Shown: positions 1 through 11,398 of the stretch, piece after piece
Layout of the letters: every line of letters starts with the position of its first letter
Numbering within the stretch: the stretch's first letter is position 1
Origin: Euphorbia lathyris
Lineage: Eukaryota; Streptophyta; Magnoliopsida; Malpighiales; Euphorbiaceae
Length of the DNA stretch: 64,000 nucleotides
Direction: 5' to 3'
Assembly (NCBI RefSeq): GCF_963576675.1
Contig: NC_088915.1
Location: forward strand, 30,533,501 to 30,597,500
Notes under the pieces: model-generated
What the model was told of the DNA's origin: nothing
Databases searched by the model: none
Seen by the model: only the letters and a program-made list of their open reading frames with translations
Made by a program: the position numbers and the translations under genes

Positions 1-167
1 TTAACTCTTTTTCCTTTGACTTATGACTTTTTTTAACACCGTTAATCAATTTGGCATGTGTTTGCTAACAAAATGAACCTTAAGGTACCAATTTATAAAT
101 TTTTAAACCACAATGGTACCGATCGAAAATAGGTGTAACCACAAGGTTTATTTTTATACTTTTCCCT
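1..167. mobile_element. right end of a MULE-like element (partial)
   Basis: The stretch ends in a run whose reverse complement begins AGGGAAAAGTATAAAAATAA and continues with a 'TTGTGGTT' block, resembling the terminal inverted repeats of the MULE-type elements at 240-764 and 11853-12374. The left end lies outside the window, so no target-site duplication can be checked. No coding potential is visible. Confidence 0.3.
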
Positions 168-239
168 ATAAATTATAAACCCTAAATTCTAAATTCTAAA
201 ATATATACATGTAGTTCACCAAACCTTGTATTATTATTA

Positions 240-764
240 GGGTAAATTCCAAAAAAAACCCCTGTGGTTTCACTTATTGACAAAAAAATATCTGTGCGTT
301 TTCTTTTGTCAAAATGGGGATTGTGTTTAAGACCGTTAACCAAAACGCGAAAAAACAGCTAACCCCGTCAACTGAGCTGACGTAGCAGAGGGTATTTTTG
401 TCCAGTTTTTTTTCTTTCATATAAAATGTCTCCATTTCCATCAATAATCGATCACCAATTCAATTTAGGGTTTTCCCCCAATTTCTTCATAGATTGAGAA
501 ACCCTAGAAGTTAAATCCTAAATTGGGGAAAAACCCTAAATTGAATTGGTGATCGATTATTGATGGAAAGGGATGCCTTTTATATGAAAGAAAAAAAAAC
601 TGGACAAAAATACCCTCTGTCACGTCAGCTCAGTTGACGGGATTAGCTATTTTTCCGCGTTTTGGTTAACGGTCTTAAACACAATCCCCATTTTGACAAA
701 AGAAAAAACACAGATCCTTTTTTGTCAATAAGTGAAACCACAGGGGTTTTTTTGGAATTTACCC
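240..764. mobile_element. foldback MULE-type MITE with 9-bp TSD
   Basis: A 525-bp element that is almost entirely a palindrome: arms of roughly 240 bp meet near 490-505. Termini are GGGTAAATTCC / GGAATTTACCC. It is flanked by a perfect 9-bp duplication TTATTATTA (231-239 and 765-773), the length typical of Mutator-type transposition. The flank is low complexity, which weakens the TSD slightly, but the arm symmetry ends exactly there. No coding capacity. Confidence 0.85.
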
Positions 765-892
765 TTATTATTATTACTACTTTATTATTTATTTACTGGT
801 TTCTAGCCATAAATCTCAAGCATTAAAAGGACCCTAGGAAGCTCACCTAATATTATCACACATCAAGTATCAACATATTTTATTAATGTTTT

Positions 893-1770
893 CCTACTCT
901 TAATATCAATTCTTCTACTGATTAAAGATGTCGGGACATTTTGAAGTCCAAATCGAGAAAACTTGTGAATTACTTCAATTCAAAGAAATTGAAGAATCGT
1001 TCTTGTATCATTGAACAAGAGAGGAAATTGAAGGCATCAACTTGTGTGTTGTGGAAAATTTGGTCTTCATCTAAGAAAATTGATAATAAGTTCAAGTGCC
1101 AAGTAATGAACAAGAACAGAAGAGTATAATAAGTTGTTAGAGATGTGTTGAGGGAAAACTTGGAAGATCATGAAGAAGAAGAAAAAGGTGATGATTCAGA
1201 TTATTTGAAAATGATATTGGAAAAGATGTTGATGAAGAAGACAAAGATTTATTTGAAATTGATATTGAAAAAGATTATGATCAGAAAGTTGTTGATGAAG
1301 ATGATTATGATAATTTATTTGAACTAAAGTATGTATTAATTATGTGTGTGTGACCGAACCAAAAATGGGTCAATATAATTAATACATACTTTATTTCAAA
1401 TAAATCATCATATTCTTCTTCATCAATATATTTTTGACAATAATCTTTTCTAATATCAATTTCAAATAAATCATCATCTTCTTCATCATCATCTTTTCTA
1501 ATATTAATTTCAAATAAATCTGAATCATGAGTTTCTTCCTCTTCTTCATCTTCCAAGTTTTCCCTCATCATATCTCTAACAATTAAGTATGCTCTTATGT
1601 TCTTGCTCATTACTTAGCACTTGAACTCATTGTCAATTTTCTTGAATGGAGACCAAATTTTCTTTAAATTGAAGATTGAATTGAAGTAATTCACTAACTT
1701 TCTTGATTTGGACTTCAAAATCCTATTGCGTGAAATCTTTAATCGGTAGAAGAATTGATCTTAGGAGTAG
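893..1770. repeat. long inverted duplication, ~400-bp arms
   Basis: The left arm (about 893-1331) and right arm (about 1370-1770) are reverse complements with scattered mismatches around a short centre near 1350. Matching landmarks include ATCAATTCTTCTAC at the outer ends, GAATTACTTCAATTC inside, and an acidic-codon-rich stretch. The arms contain degenerate coding-like sequence in both orientations. No TSD is obvious, so this may be an inverted gene-fragment duplication rather than a transposon. A transcript through it would form a very long hairpin. Confidence 0.75.
1305..1610 (-). other. 101-codon acidic-repeat ORF within the inverted repeat
   Basis: An open frame inside the right arm. It encodes an acidic protein with three imperfect copies of a D-L-F-E-I-x-I-R-K-D unit separated by Glu/Asp runs, preceded by an R-E-N-L-E-D-E-E-E-E segment. 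The other arm carries the same segment with frame damage. I do not recognise a family. It could be a captured fragment of a host gene for an acidic protein. Because it sits in a mirrored arm with no clear start context, I doubt that it is a functional gene. Confidence 0.2.
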
Positions 1771-3930
1771 AAAAAAAAATTTTATTTTTTTTTCTTTTTG
1801 TATCCATCTTATTAAAGAGGATAATAAGATGCAAAAATTAGGAAACAAGTCCAAAATCAAATCAAATCAAAGAAAAAAAAGAATTGCACTTTCCTAATTA
1901 GTTTTTGACGATTATGGTAAGTGTTGAGTTAATAGAGGTATTACTAAAAGAGCAAACAATTTATTAATTGAAATTAAACAGCCAATGTATAAATGACTCT
2001 AAAATGAATGTTATGTATTAAGTTTGTGATTTTTTTAAGGAAATTTATAAATATAAATTCAGCCAAAATTGGCAATGGAATGTTTTTTGCCCAATTTAAG
2101 AACGTACGTAACAAATTTTAAGTAATAATATTTATTAATCGTAATTATATTCCCTAAAAATTATGAGATTTTTTACCCTATACTTTTATTTTAGTTTTTG
2201 ATAGAATTTATCCTATATTAGATAATATATGAATTTTGTTTACAATGAGATTATTTTTGCCCGATCGCATCTATTCTATTTTGATTACTTTGATTAAAGT
2301 AATTATAGGAGATTAATTAGTAATTATGTCGTTAATATAATTTATTAATTCTAATTTCCTTAAAAGATTATGAAAGACTAATTAGTAATTATCTCATTAA
2401 TACAATTTATTAATTTTTAATTTCCTTAAAAAATTATGTAAAACTAATTAGTAATTAATGTAATTAACATAATCAAACATAATTATTAACTTTTAATTTG
2501 GTTAAATAAATTATGGAAGCTTAAATTTAGACCGTTCCAACTTGTAATCCCATGTATATGGGTCACCGGTTAAACTATCGTGTTGAATGGTTTTTTTAGC
2601 AATTTTTAATACAGTTTATTGTGCTACTTCTCCTAACCAGTTTACATAAGGGCTCTCGTAACAAAATGGATTATAGTCTCCAAACCCTCTATTGGACTAC
2701 AATTAAGTTTATAGTTATAGTGAGATCATGTCGTGTTCCAAAAGAACAATTAACTTTTTAATTTAAATATACAAATAAAATAAGAGGGGGGGGGGGGGGG
2801 TTGCGAGAGATGAATAAATCAAAATAAACAAGTAAAGAAAGATGGAATTCAATAATGAGAAAACCTGATTCAAGAGATTGGATACATTTGGTGTTAAATC
2901 GACCTGGTTATTAAGAAAAAGGAATGAAACATATCCAATTTCTCAATAACTGCATTAGGATTAATGAAGTTTTATCAAATTAATTCTTATTGAGAGGAAC
3001 GTCGACAAGCAATAGCAATTGACAGAATTTTCTTCCCAATCAACCTCAAATAAAAACTCAAGTACTCAAGATCGATTATTGCTACTTGTTGTAATTCATT
3101 CAAGACAATTACGGATCAAGAACAATTACTTAGCAATAGAAGATTGAATATGATTCACTAATCATAAAAAGAAATGAAGAAGAAAATCGAAACTTGAATT
3201 AATACTTTCAAAGATTTAATACATGAAACCTCACAACTTTAAACCAAATGAATTCTTTCTTGAACGGAAATGAAACTTAGCTACTCATAATTGAAAATAA
3301 CTCAATAATACAATATAAATTCTATAAAACCTAGCTACCTCTCTAGGAATGTTAAGTCTCTATTTATAAGGAAAAATCGTAAGAAGAAAGACTAAAATAT
3401 CCCTATGAGATAAGGAAAGAAATAACGTTTAATTTATAATTAATAAATGACTAATTTAGAGATAATAGGAAATATTCAACCCTAACTAAAATGAAATACA
3501 ACTAAATAAAATAATATCTCAAAATCAATCTGAAAATATCTTCTCCTAACCTCCAAATTTGTCTCGTGTCCATGCCTGCAAATGGTCTCTGATTTGTAAA
3601 TGCTCTAAATTGCTTTAAAATTCTAGATTTTCGACTAATCACCTAAACTTTCTCCCAAACTAAAATATGAGATAAAAACTTCAATTGAGCAAAAAATATT
3701 TCCAAATTATATGGAATAAGATAGAAAATAACAAGACTAAAATAGTCTTGTCACTTACGGGGGGCCTCCTTTACTCTAACCAAAGACCAGCATGGGTAAT
3801 CTCGAGTTAATTTCGTCTTGATCGTGTTGTTGCTACTTTCAACTTTTTTAGCGTTTGGGATAACATCTCTTGTTTATCAATGTTGGAAAAAAATGAATAA
3901 AATTATGTAATTAATTTAAATACCAACAAA
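1771..3930. other. AT-rich intergenic DNA, no gene seen
   Basis: No open frame of recognisable homology. It holds a 15-base G run (2786-2800), short AT-rich repeats with TTAATTAGTAATTA units near 2290-2470, and otherwise unassigned sequence that may be decayed retroelement non-coding DNA upstream of the Copia remnant at 4800. Confidence 0.5.
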
Positions 3931-3936
3931 CACCTC

Positions 3937-4053
3937 CTTTCATGAATAGCCATGTTCATTCGTGAACAGTCGTGTCCGTCGTGAACAATCATGTTCGTTC
4001 ATGAATAATCATGTCTATCCATGAACAGTCGTGTTCATTCGTGAACAGATGTG
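3937..4053. repeat. 20-bp minisatellite, ~6 copies
   Basis: Tandem units of the form TTCATTCGTGAACAGTCGTG with substitutions (CGTGAACAATCATG, CATGAATAATCATG and similar). Each contains a GTTC/GAAC-type palindromic core. No function is apparent. Confidence 0.8.
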
Positions 4054-4488
4054 TCTTTTCGAGTTTTATTTATACAGAATGGAACTGTAAAATTCACAGG
4101 TTGTTGGAAAAATACATTCTCTAAAAGTTTCCTACTCTCTATTTGTTCTTGTTTTCATACTGCAGTGATAAAAAAAATCTACATACGGTAAGAGTTCACT
4201 TACCTAATTTATTGTATCCTGGGAGACGATCGTCAATAACAACGAAATCTGTCTTTAAGGAGACTGCTAATACGTGCCTCAGATTTGTCTAACTCTGTTC
4301 TTTTGATTTTTATTTACTGTTCATATTTTTTTCTGTGTTCGTTTTTTTTTTTGTTAATCATATCTAACATTTTTAAGACAGCCTTACTGTGTAATTGTGA
4401 TTTCAAAAAATACGCAGAAAAAGTATATGAAGGCAAGGACTAGGCAAAGTGGAGTGGTGTTGATGAAGTATGATATGATGTTCTCTTA

Positions 4489-4489
<1 letters not shown>

Positions 4490-4519
<30 letters not shown>
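4490..4519. repeat. (AT)n microsatellite
   Basis: Uninterrupted alternating A and T run. Confidence 0.9.
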
Positions 4520-4520
<1 letters not shown>

Positions 4521-4799
4521 GCATATTACTTCAAAATTAATTATCATATTGAATTTAAATTGCTGCAATAAAAATTGTTGAGATTTATTTGCTCCTATAA
4601 GCACCTTGTTTCTCCTAGATTAAATTAATCTATTAACATTGAGTTGTTGGGTTTGATTTATAATTTGCTTTCCTAACACCCAATTCGTATCATGAAGATA
4701 ATGGATGACCAAATAATTCTACACATTCCAACAACAACAACAACCATAGTTTAATCTTGGTAACCACTGCTTTAAATGATAAGAACTATATTCCTTTGT

Positions 4800-6833
4800 G
4801 ATGATCGATGTTGCTGGCTTTGAGTGCTAAGCGAAAGACGAGATTCATTTTACATAATGATGAACCAGAAGATGTTGGATCTATAACTCATCTGAAGTGG
4901 GAAAAAACCGACGATTGGTCTTTTCATGGATCATTAATGCTTTGACTCAAGAGTTGGCAGATTCATTTCTTTTTGCTTCATCAGCAAAAGGATTATGGGA
5001 AGAATTAGCAGAGAGATGTAGAGAAAGCAACGAACCACTTATTTTTCAATTAAGGCGCGAAATCTACAGTATGACTCAAGGTAATGCCTCTCTTATTGAC
5101 TTCTTTAATCGTATAAAGTGAAAGTATGATGAATTTGGGGAAATCAAACCTATAGCTACCTATAGATGTGGAGAAGCCAAGAAGCTAATGCATGATGAAA
5201 TTGAAGAAGAGCAGTTGATGTTATTTCTCTCTGGTCCGAATCCAGAATTTGATCATCTGCGAGATCAAATTCTACTCATGGATCCATTGCCTATGATAAA
5301 TAAAGCATATTCAATGCTCACAAAATTGAGAAGTAGCGTAGCAATGGAGGAGGTATAAAATATGAGTTTCTGAGTGTAACAATTGGTTATGCTTCAAATC
5401 ATGCTTATTATCAGGGCAATAATAATCATAGGCAGAATACAGGTAGCAGTTCTAGGTCTAATCAGAGAAACAATTCTAGGTATAAGAATAGCAATGCTGA
5501 GAACAAAAAGGACAAGTACTGCACATATTACAGGAACAGAGGGCATGAGTAGAGTGGTTGTTTTAGGATCGTTGGATATCTTGAGTGGTTTATAGACAAG
5601 AAGATTACATGACCAACACCTAAACAGCAACATCAAGCTAATTTTACTCGAGATAATCCAACTTCGCCAGTTGATGACTATGATTCTGAATCTGATGATC
5701 CTAGAAGTACATATGCAATGCATGAGATGATTTAAAGAGAAGTACATAAAGCAATGGAGAATAGCAATATATTTAACCATTTCAATTCATCAAATCCATC
5801 ATCATCTACTGGTTTCTCTACGTTTGCTGGAGCATGTGCAGGTAATGCTTCTAAAATTTTGTCTTGATGATGCCTGTGACATTTAGGAGAAACCACTCAT
5901 ATGGCATTTGATCTACAGAGAAAGAAAAATGTGATAATATTAAGGTCTCCTAGATTGGTATTTTTACCTAATGGGGGAAGCACAACTTGTGACCAATACA
6001 AGGGATGTTCAACTATCATCTGGCCCTGTATTACACAATGCATTATAAGTCAAGAATTTTAAATATCATCTTTATCAGCGAGTCAATTGTTAAAATATCA
6101 AAGTATTATAATTACTTTCTATGCTGAGAAAGTGTTTTGCAGGACCAGAAATGTGAAGAGCTTGCAAGAGGAATACATGGGCTTTATTATCTAGTAGAGT
6201 CATCTGTATCAGTATTTATCAATCCTAGCATTATAAACAATGTATTTTCTGTTGTTGATAATTTTAATAATGATGTTGTTTTATGGTATAGAAGACTACG
6301 ACATATGTCTAGGGAACAAATGATGAATGTGCATAGTTTCAATTATAATAATTTGCAGTTTGATAATTGTGATGTATGTGTAAGAAGTAAGTAACTAAGA
6401 AAACATTTTGCTAGTAGTTCTATACATTCACAACATGTTTTTTTATTTGTTGCACATAGATTGTCAGGGACCTTATAGACATGTTTCTCAGACACGGGAT
6501 AGATTCATTTTGAATATTGTTGATGATCTATCTCGAATTATGTGGGTGATTTTGTTTAAACACAAGAATCAAGTCCCTGACTTAATTGAATGTTTTGCTT
6601 GCATGGTGAAAACTCAGTTTAATGTTGTTCCTAAGATTATAAGAACGAACAATGGAACTGAGTTCACATACACCAGGACACAAGAAATATTGCATAGACA
6701 TGGTATGCAACATCAAAAAACTTATGTGTACTCTCCATAACAAAATGAAATAGTGGAAAGAAGACACATGTCTTTGACTACTACGGCTAGGGCAATTACT
6801 ATTCCTATGTTTTTCTTGTATGAATTTCCCTAG
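4800..6833 (+). pseudogene. Ty1/Copia retroelement remnant (gag to integrase)
   Basis: Retroelement debris read in several frames. The gag (UBN2-type) part spans about 4800-5350, with blocks such as ALTQELADSFLFASSAKGLW and FQLRREI. The pre-integrase part (about 6137-6394) has a LWYRRLRHMSREQ zinc-region block. The integrase core (about 6430-6830) has HIDCQGP, then RTNNGTEF, then NEIVERRH. The second catalytic Asp, expected in the 'R-S/T-D-N-G' block of this family, reads Asn (TNNG). Stops and frameshifts break every domain. Reverse transcriptase and RNase H are absent: homology stops at about 6833. A long-dead, 3'-truncated copy. Confidence 0.85.
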
Positions 6834-7712
6834 AACAGACATAAAGCAATAATATGAAGATCATAATGAACATAGAACAATTTGCATTTGATTGATTGAT
6901 GTTTGGTATAAATGTATTGATAATGTTAAACATGAATTGAAGGTAAAGAATACAAGAAAAATACTGTAACAAAGAACAATATATGGGTTGTCAATCCTTT
7001 TACACTCTCAACCTCACTTCTTGCAGTGCATTGGACTGAATCTCTAAGTAGGATACTTCAATAGTCAAACTCACAGTTGTATCTCTAATTCTGAAATATC
7101 TCCGTATCTGTGTCTATGATAATTTGAACTTGTGAACCATTGGAACCATGGTGGAAATGATGGAAGAATCTTCTTTATATAGAGGAGGAAAAGTTGTGTC
7201 CCTTGGAAGACATCCCTCCATAGAGGTGTGATGAATGGATGTGGCTAATGGCGAAGAGAAATGTTGATTCAGGCGAAAGGATGTGCTTCATTTATGAAAA
7301 ATCATGTCCTTCTGTTGAAGAAATGCCTATCACAAACGAGACAGGAGTGTCATGTTCGTGACATGAGGAATCAAATTTTGTGCAGGAAAAGTGTCAATAT
7401 GTCGTGATCGCGACATGTACTTTTCTTGTATTATCTTCTTTTGCTCCTTATTTGCCAGTCTTTTGCTCGGTTTATGCCGATATTCTATAAATGTGAAGTT
7501 TCATCCGTGTTTAACCTATCTCTACTCAAATCATAAACAACCACGTGAAATCCTTCCAAAACATTTAATAAAGTAAACTAAATGCATGAATATGAACGTG
7601 AAAATGCATACAAAAATAGGTAAATTTTAGACCTATCAGTCTCCTTCTTTCATTTTCTACAACTACTCTCTCTCTCTAAAAAGCTTTAATAGCATTACAG
7701 AGCATAATTTGT

Positions 7713-7846
7713 AAAATGAGAACCAATCATTCACCACCGTTTAGATTGGGCTTCTTGTCGGCTGTATAAATCGAACAACAAAACATCTATTTTCCTTTTG
7801 AAGAAGAAACAAAATTAGAAGAAATTGAACACAAAGATGGAAAGCA
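7713..7846. repeat. direct repeat copy A (~130 bp)
   Basis: Shares long blocks such as TTCACCACCGTTTAGATTGG and TTAGAAGAAATTGAACACAA with 8271-8402, in the same orientation about 558 bp apart. Identity of the unit is unknown. Confidence 0.8.
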
Positions 7847-8270
7847 CCAGCATCGGTTTAATCCCAACTATGGTGTCAGTTATATAGTTGCTCCATTCCT
7901 ATGCATTCCTGTTCACTATAAAGAACTTTTAAAAGGTGATTATCAATATTTAGTACTTTAACAAATAAAGGAGATTGGGGGTTAGATATTCTGTGATGAA
8001 ATCGACCAGATCCCAGTTGTGATAAGTGCGTATGAAAATTATAAACTTGTGTCTGCAACTTTGTAAATTTGCTTTTCCTAATTAACACTTAGTAATGTCA
8101 AACATCTCTTAACTGTTGTGGTATAGGTAGACTCTTATAATCTTTTTTGGTCTACAGTACTGAAGCAAGTGATTGCGTTATTGAGATCTCGTCATATCGT
8201 TTGTTTTCCGGTCCGAAAACAATATTTAAGGTCTCTTAAGAAAGTTAATCTGAGAGAAGCTCACCTATGG

Positions 8271-8402
8271 TGTAAAATGAGAACGAACCATTCACCACCG
8301 TTTAGATTGGGCTTCTCGTCGACTGTGTAAATCGAACAATAGAACAACTATTTTCCTTTTGAAGGAGAAACAAAATTAGAAGAAATTGAACACAAAGATG
8401 GT
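8271..8402. repeat. direct repeat copy B (~130 bp)
   Basis: Second copy of the unit at 7713-7846, with roughly ten substitutions. It ends at the same ACACAAAGATGG block. Confidence 0.8.
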
Positions 8403-8489
8403 AATGCTGTGAAAGCTTTCTAGATAGAGAGAGGGATAATGATATTTTAGTAATTACATGAGTGTGTCCTACTTTTTTTAATGAGTATG

Positions 8490-8643
8490 ATGAAAATACT
8501 GATGTGACGCGTTGACTGATCACAAATACTAGTTGTACACTTTAGTGGGAGATTACCAAAAGACTGTACAGTTTTATGAGCAAAATTGAAGGTACCAAAG
8601 TGTGAAAGAGAAAAAATATTATATACCACATATATAATTTATC
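8490..8643. mobile_element. single decayed MULE-type end
   Basis: Shares blocks with the right terminal repeat of the MULE at 56415-58151: GCGTTGAC, TGTACAC with AGTGGGAG, AAATTGAAGG and CCAAAGTGTGAAA occur in the same order. The partner end was not found, so this is a fragment or a very diverged copy. Confidence 0.4.
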
Positions 8644-8838
8644 CTATGTATCATCCATATAAATTAAATTATCGGGTATTCTTAATTATAAACAAAAGGT
8701 TGTTATTAGCTTCCACCACCCCTACAGAGAAGCAAATATATGCAGATTGGTTGGCGAAATCTGCTTTGCAATCCCCTCAGGTGTTACAATAGTTTGGGAG
8801 CCATTGATTGGTTTGAATCCTTTAGTTCATAAATTTTT

Positions 8839-9612
8839 GGGTAAATAATTATAAAGTCTTTACGTTTTTACTTAACACGTTAGTAAGACCATCATATTAT
8901 TATAAGGTCATTAAGTTTTATCGTAATCAATTCTTTAGTCCTTCCATCTGTTTTTGTAAATAAAAGTCCAAATTTGCCTCTAGTTATATACATTAAAAGT
9001 TTAATCTTTTAGTTTCAAATTTAATCTAATTAGTTTTAATGAAAATTTTGAACTACATATACACCGAAATTAATATACTTGAAAATTGTAATTATTTTTT
9101 TGATATAATATCTTTAAACTAACATTAAATATTATTATAAATTTTTTATAATTTTTTAAAAATTATATATTTTTTTCTTCATTCGTAAAATTTATTAGAA
9201 TTGTAAAACCTTTTTACAATGATAGTCTTACTCCTATTTTAATAATTTTTGAAATATTTTTTATTTATTTTTTTAGTCAATAGATTTTACGTTATTAAAT
9301 TAAAGTTCTATAATTTTATAAAAATTAATAAATCAATTACTTTATATTGGAGTTTATAATGGAAAGATTGTGATTATGTAGGAAAAAAGAGAAAAAAATA
9401 TAAAATAGGAAAAATAGATGTTTTTACTATTAAAACATAAAGTAAAGGGTAATTTTGGTATTTTGAAATTTATTTAGTATAGTTTGACCATTGATCCAAG
9501 CATAAGGACTAAGGAGTTAACAAAAACTGGAGGATTATATAATTATTTCTAAAAACATAGGGACTAAGTAGTGTATTAGGTAAAAACACAGGGACCTTAT
9601 AATTATTTACCT
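8839..9612. mobile_element. MULE-type MITE with 9-bp TSD
   Basis: A 774-bp AT-rich element with termini GGGTAAATAATTATAA on the left and TTATAATTATTTACCT on the right. The inverted repeats continue imperfectly for over 100 bp, with 'TTAGTCC' blocks in both arms. It is flanked by a perfect 9-bp duplication TAAATTTTT (8830-8838, 9613-9621). No ORF. It has interrupted what may be the 3' LTR of the minus-strand Copia remnant to its right. Confidence 0.8.
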
Positions 9613-9986
9613 TAAATTTTTTTATGGTTGTTTGTGAGAACAAGTTTATTCTAGGGGAGCCTATTTAGTCTATATTTTTCCTTTGTTTTGCTGTTTTTAG
9701 CTTCCTTTTGAATGATCATAGTAATAATAGTAATAATAATAACACATTCATAATAATAATAATAATAACTTATGTGTTAGCTTGGTTTTATTGCAACCTT
9801 CGGAAGTCATGCTACATCAGTTTAGCTTATTAGTTAATTCTACATTCCTATAAATCTAACACCCCTCCTCAAAATGAAGGTATTATGATCCATTTTGACT
9901 AAACTTAGTTGCATTTTAATCTTTCCAAGTGGTTTTATAAACACATCAACTAGTTACTCCTCTGTCTCAATCGAGTTCTTATATTA

Positions 9987-11097
9987 GGCCCCCGGTCTTC
10001 CATGTCACTTGGAGGACTTTCAATTCACATTTGGACATATGTAGTGTGACCCCACGTAATAATTAAAATAGTGGGATCTCTTATAATATATGTCCTTGTT
10101 ACATGTGTTAAAATATATATGCAGAGGCGGAGACAGCCCGAAGCCCGGGGGGGCTCCAGCCCCCCGGTCTCCGGCACCACCCCTGGTAAATAGTGGTTTA
10201 ATATTAAGTAGTCCCCCCAAAATAATTTAATTAGTACTTAGTCAGTAGGGTGTATTCACGAAACATAAAGGTGGGTTTGCTCTGTTGGTTTAAGTTGTAT
10301 CTAGTATTGTCATTTCTACCCTAATGCTCAGGTTAGATCCCCTACTCCCCACTTTTTGTCTATGTATCCCATATTTTTCCTTTCTCTTACATCCCCTTTA
10401 AATTAAAATGTCAAATTTTATTTTTTTCCTCTTTCTTTCAATTGTAAATTTTTCACTAAAATCAAAATATGGTTTGATTGAATTTTAATTTTTTCCTTTC
10501 AAATTCCTTTTAAATCAAAATATAAATATTAAATTTAATTATTATTTTCCCATTGTAAGCTTTTCCCTTAAATGAAAATATATTTTTTATCCAATTATTA
10601 CTTTTTTCCTCCTTAAATCCCCTTTAAATCAAAATGTGAATACCTTAAATCCCCTTTAAATCAAAATGTGAATATTAAATTTTATTATTATTTTCATCAT
10701 TATTTTTTTATCTAACGATAATTTTTATCCTTAAATTAAAGTATCAATATTATTACTTAATTTAATTATTTGTTCATCATTATTATTAATTAATTAAAAA
10801 AATCTCCTTTAATCAAAATGTCAATGTAAATATTCAATTTATAAAAAATAATATACTTATATAGGGGTTTTAATTTAGGAAATTAGCGTTGAATTTATAT
10901 AAAATTAAATATGTATATGTACTAAAACGAAACAGTTTTTATGGTGGAAGGCAAAAAAAAAAATTGCCAAGCTCTACGGGCTGGACTTCTGAAAATTACT
11001 CATAGGGCTAAAATTAGCCCCCCAGATATGAAATCCTGACTCCGCCACTGTATATATGGGAGGTCTTCTATTTGACATGAAAAACCGAGTGATTCTA
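9987..11097. mobile_element. MITE copy 1, interrupted by a hAT element
   Basis: The two halves (9987-10121 and 11051-11097) together match MITE copy 2 at 14119-14297 in inverted orientation. Shared blocks include CCCACGTAATAATTAAAATA and GTCTTCCATGTCAC. Its termini pair imperfectly around CCGG-TCTTCCATGTCA. A hAT element sits inside with a clean 8-bp TSD. The MITE itself lies in the Copia remnant between its RNase H and C-terminal blocks. Confidence 0.7.
10122..11050. mobile_element. non-autonomous hAT element, 8-bp TSD
   Basis: A 929-bp element with termini CAGAGGCGGAG on the left and CTCCGCCACTG on the right (reverse complement CAGTGGCGGAG). It is flanked by a perfect 8-bp duplication TATATATG (10114-10121, 11051-11058), the hAT TSD length. 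Subterminal regions are rich in GGGGCT/AGCCCC. There is no transposase frame; the interior is AT-rich. Confidence 0.85.
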
Positions 11098-11398
11098 ATA
11101 ATTTTCCATCACAATATATATGGTCTATAAAGAAAACCATTCAATAACAAATCTCTTACAAAGCGATAATCAATATCCAAATGGTTAGTCTTTTCATGAA
11201 AGACTTGGATTGGTTGAAATACCCTACTGCTTTTTTGCCTTTCAATAAATTAATGAGTTCCTACTAGTAATAACAGAATTTCCACTCTCTTGACATCGAG
11301 ACAACCCATAAGACAAAGTATCCTTATGATACTTCAGGGCATATGTATTTGAGTAAAAGAACTCAAATATTGACTAAGTTGCTCCGATACTATGCAAC

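Larger units (their letters stand above)
6834..8450. other. unassigned intergenic DNA with a direct repeat
   Basis: No coding homology recognised. The short open frames here have no family features. The only clear structure is the ~130-bp direct repeat listed separately (7713-7846 and 8271-8402). Confidence 0.45.
9613..11398 (-). pseudogene. minus-strand Copia remnant (RNase H and 3' LTR)
   Basis: Read on the minus strand. About 11398-11100 gives decayed Copia RNase H blocks (a SLIYxKAKKQ-like block, then NHLDIDYRFVRDLL). About 9960-9867 gives the polyprotein tail LVDVFIKPLGK. This is followed by a purine tract GAGGAGGGG and an LTR-like start TGTTAGATTTATAGG near 9862 running to lower coordinates. 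The two coding pieces are separated by the MITE/hAT nest at 9987-11097. Stops are present. Its upstream part is cut off by the probable solo LTR starting at 11399. A (TAA)n microsatellite lies in the LTR-like part near 9720-9770. Confidence 0.6.

Noticed and set aside
3937..4053. Short regular repeats that could suggest a CRISPR array
   Set aside because: The 20-bp units are contiguous with no spacers, in a plant nuclear context; a minisatellite.
8586..8792. 68-codon open frame
   Set aside because: Overlaps a decayed MULE end; no recognised homology, so not called a gene.
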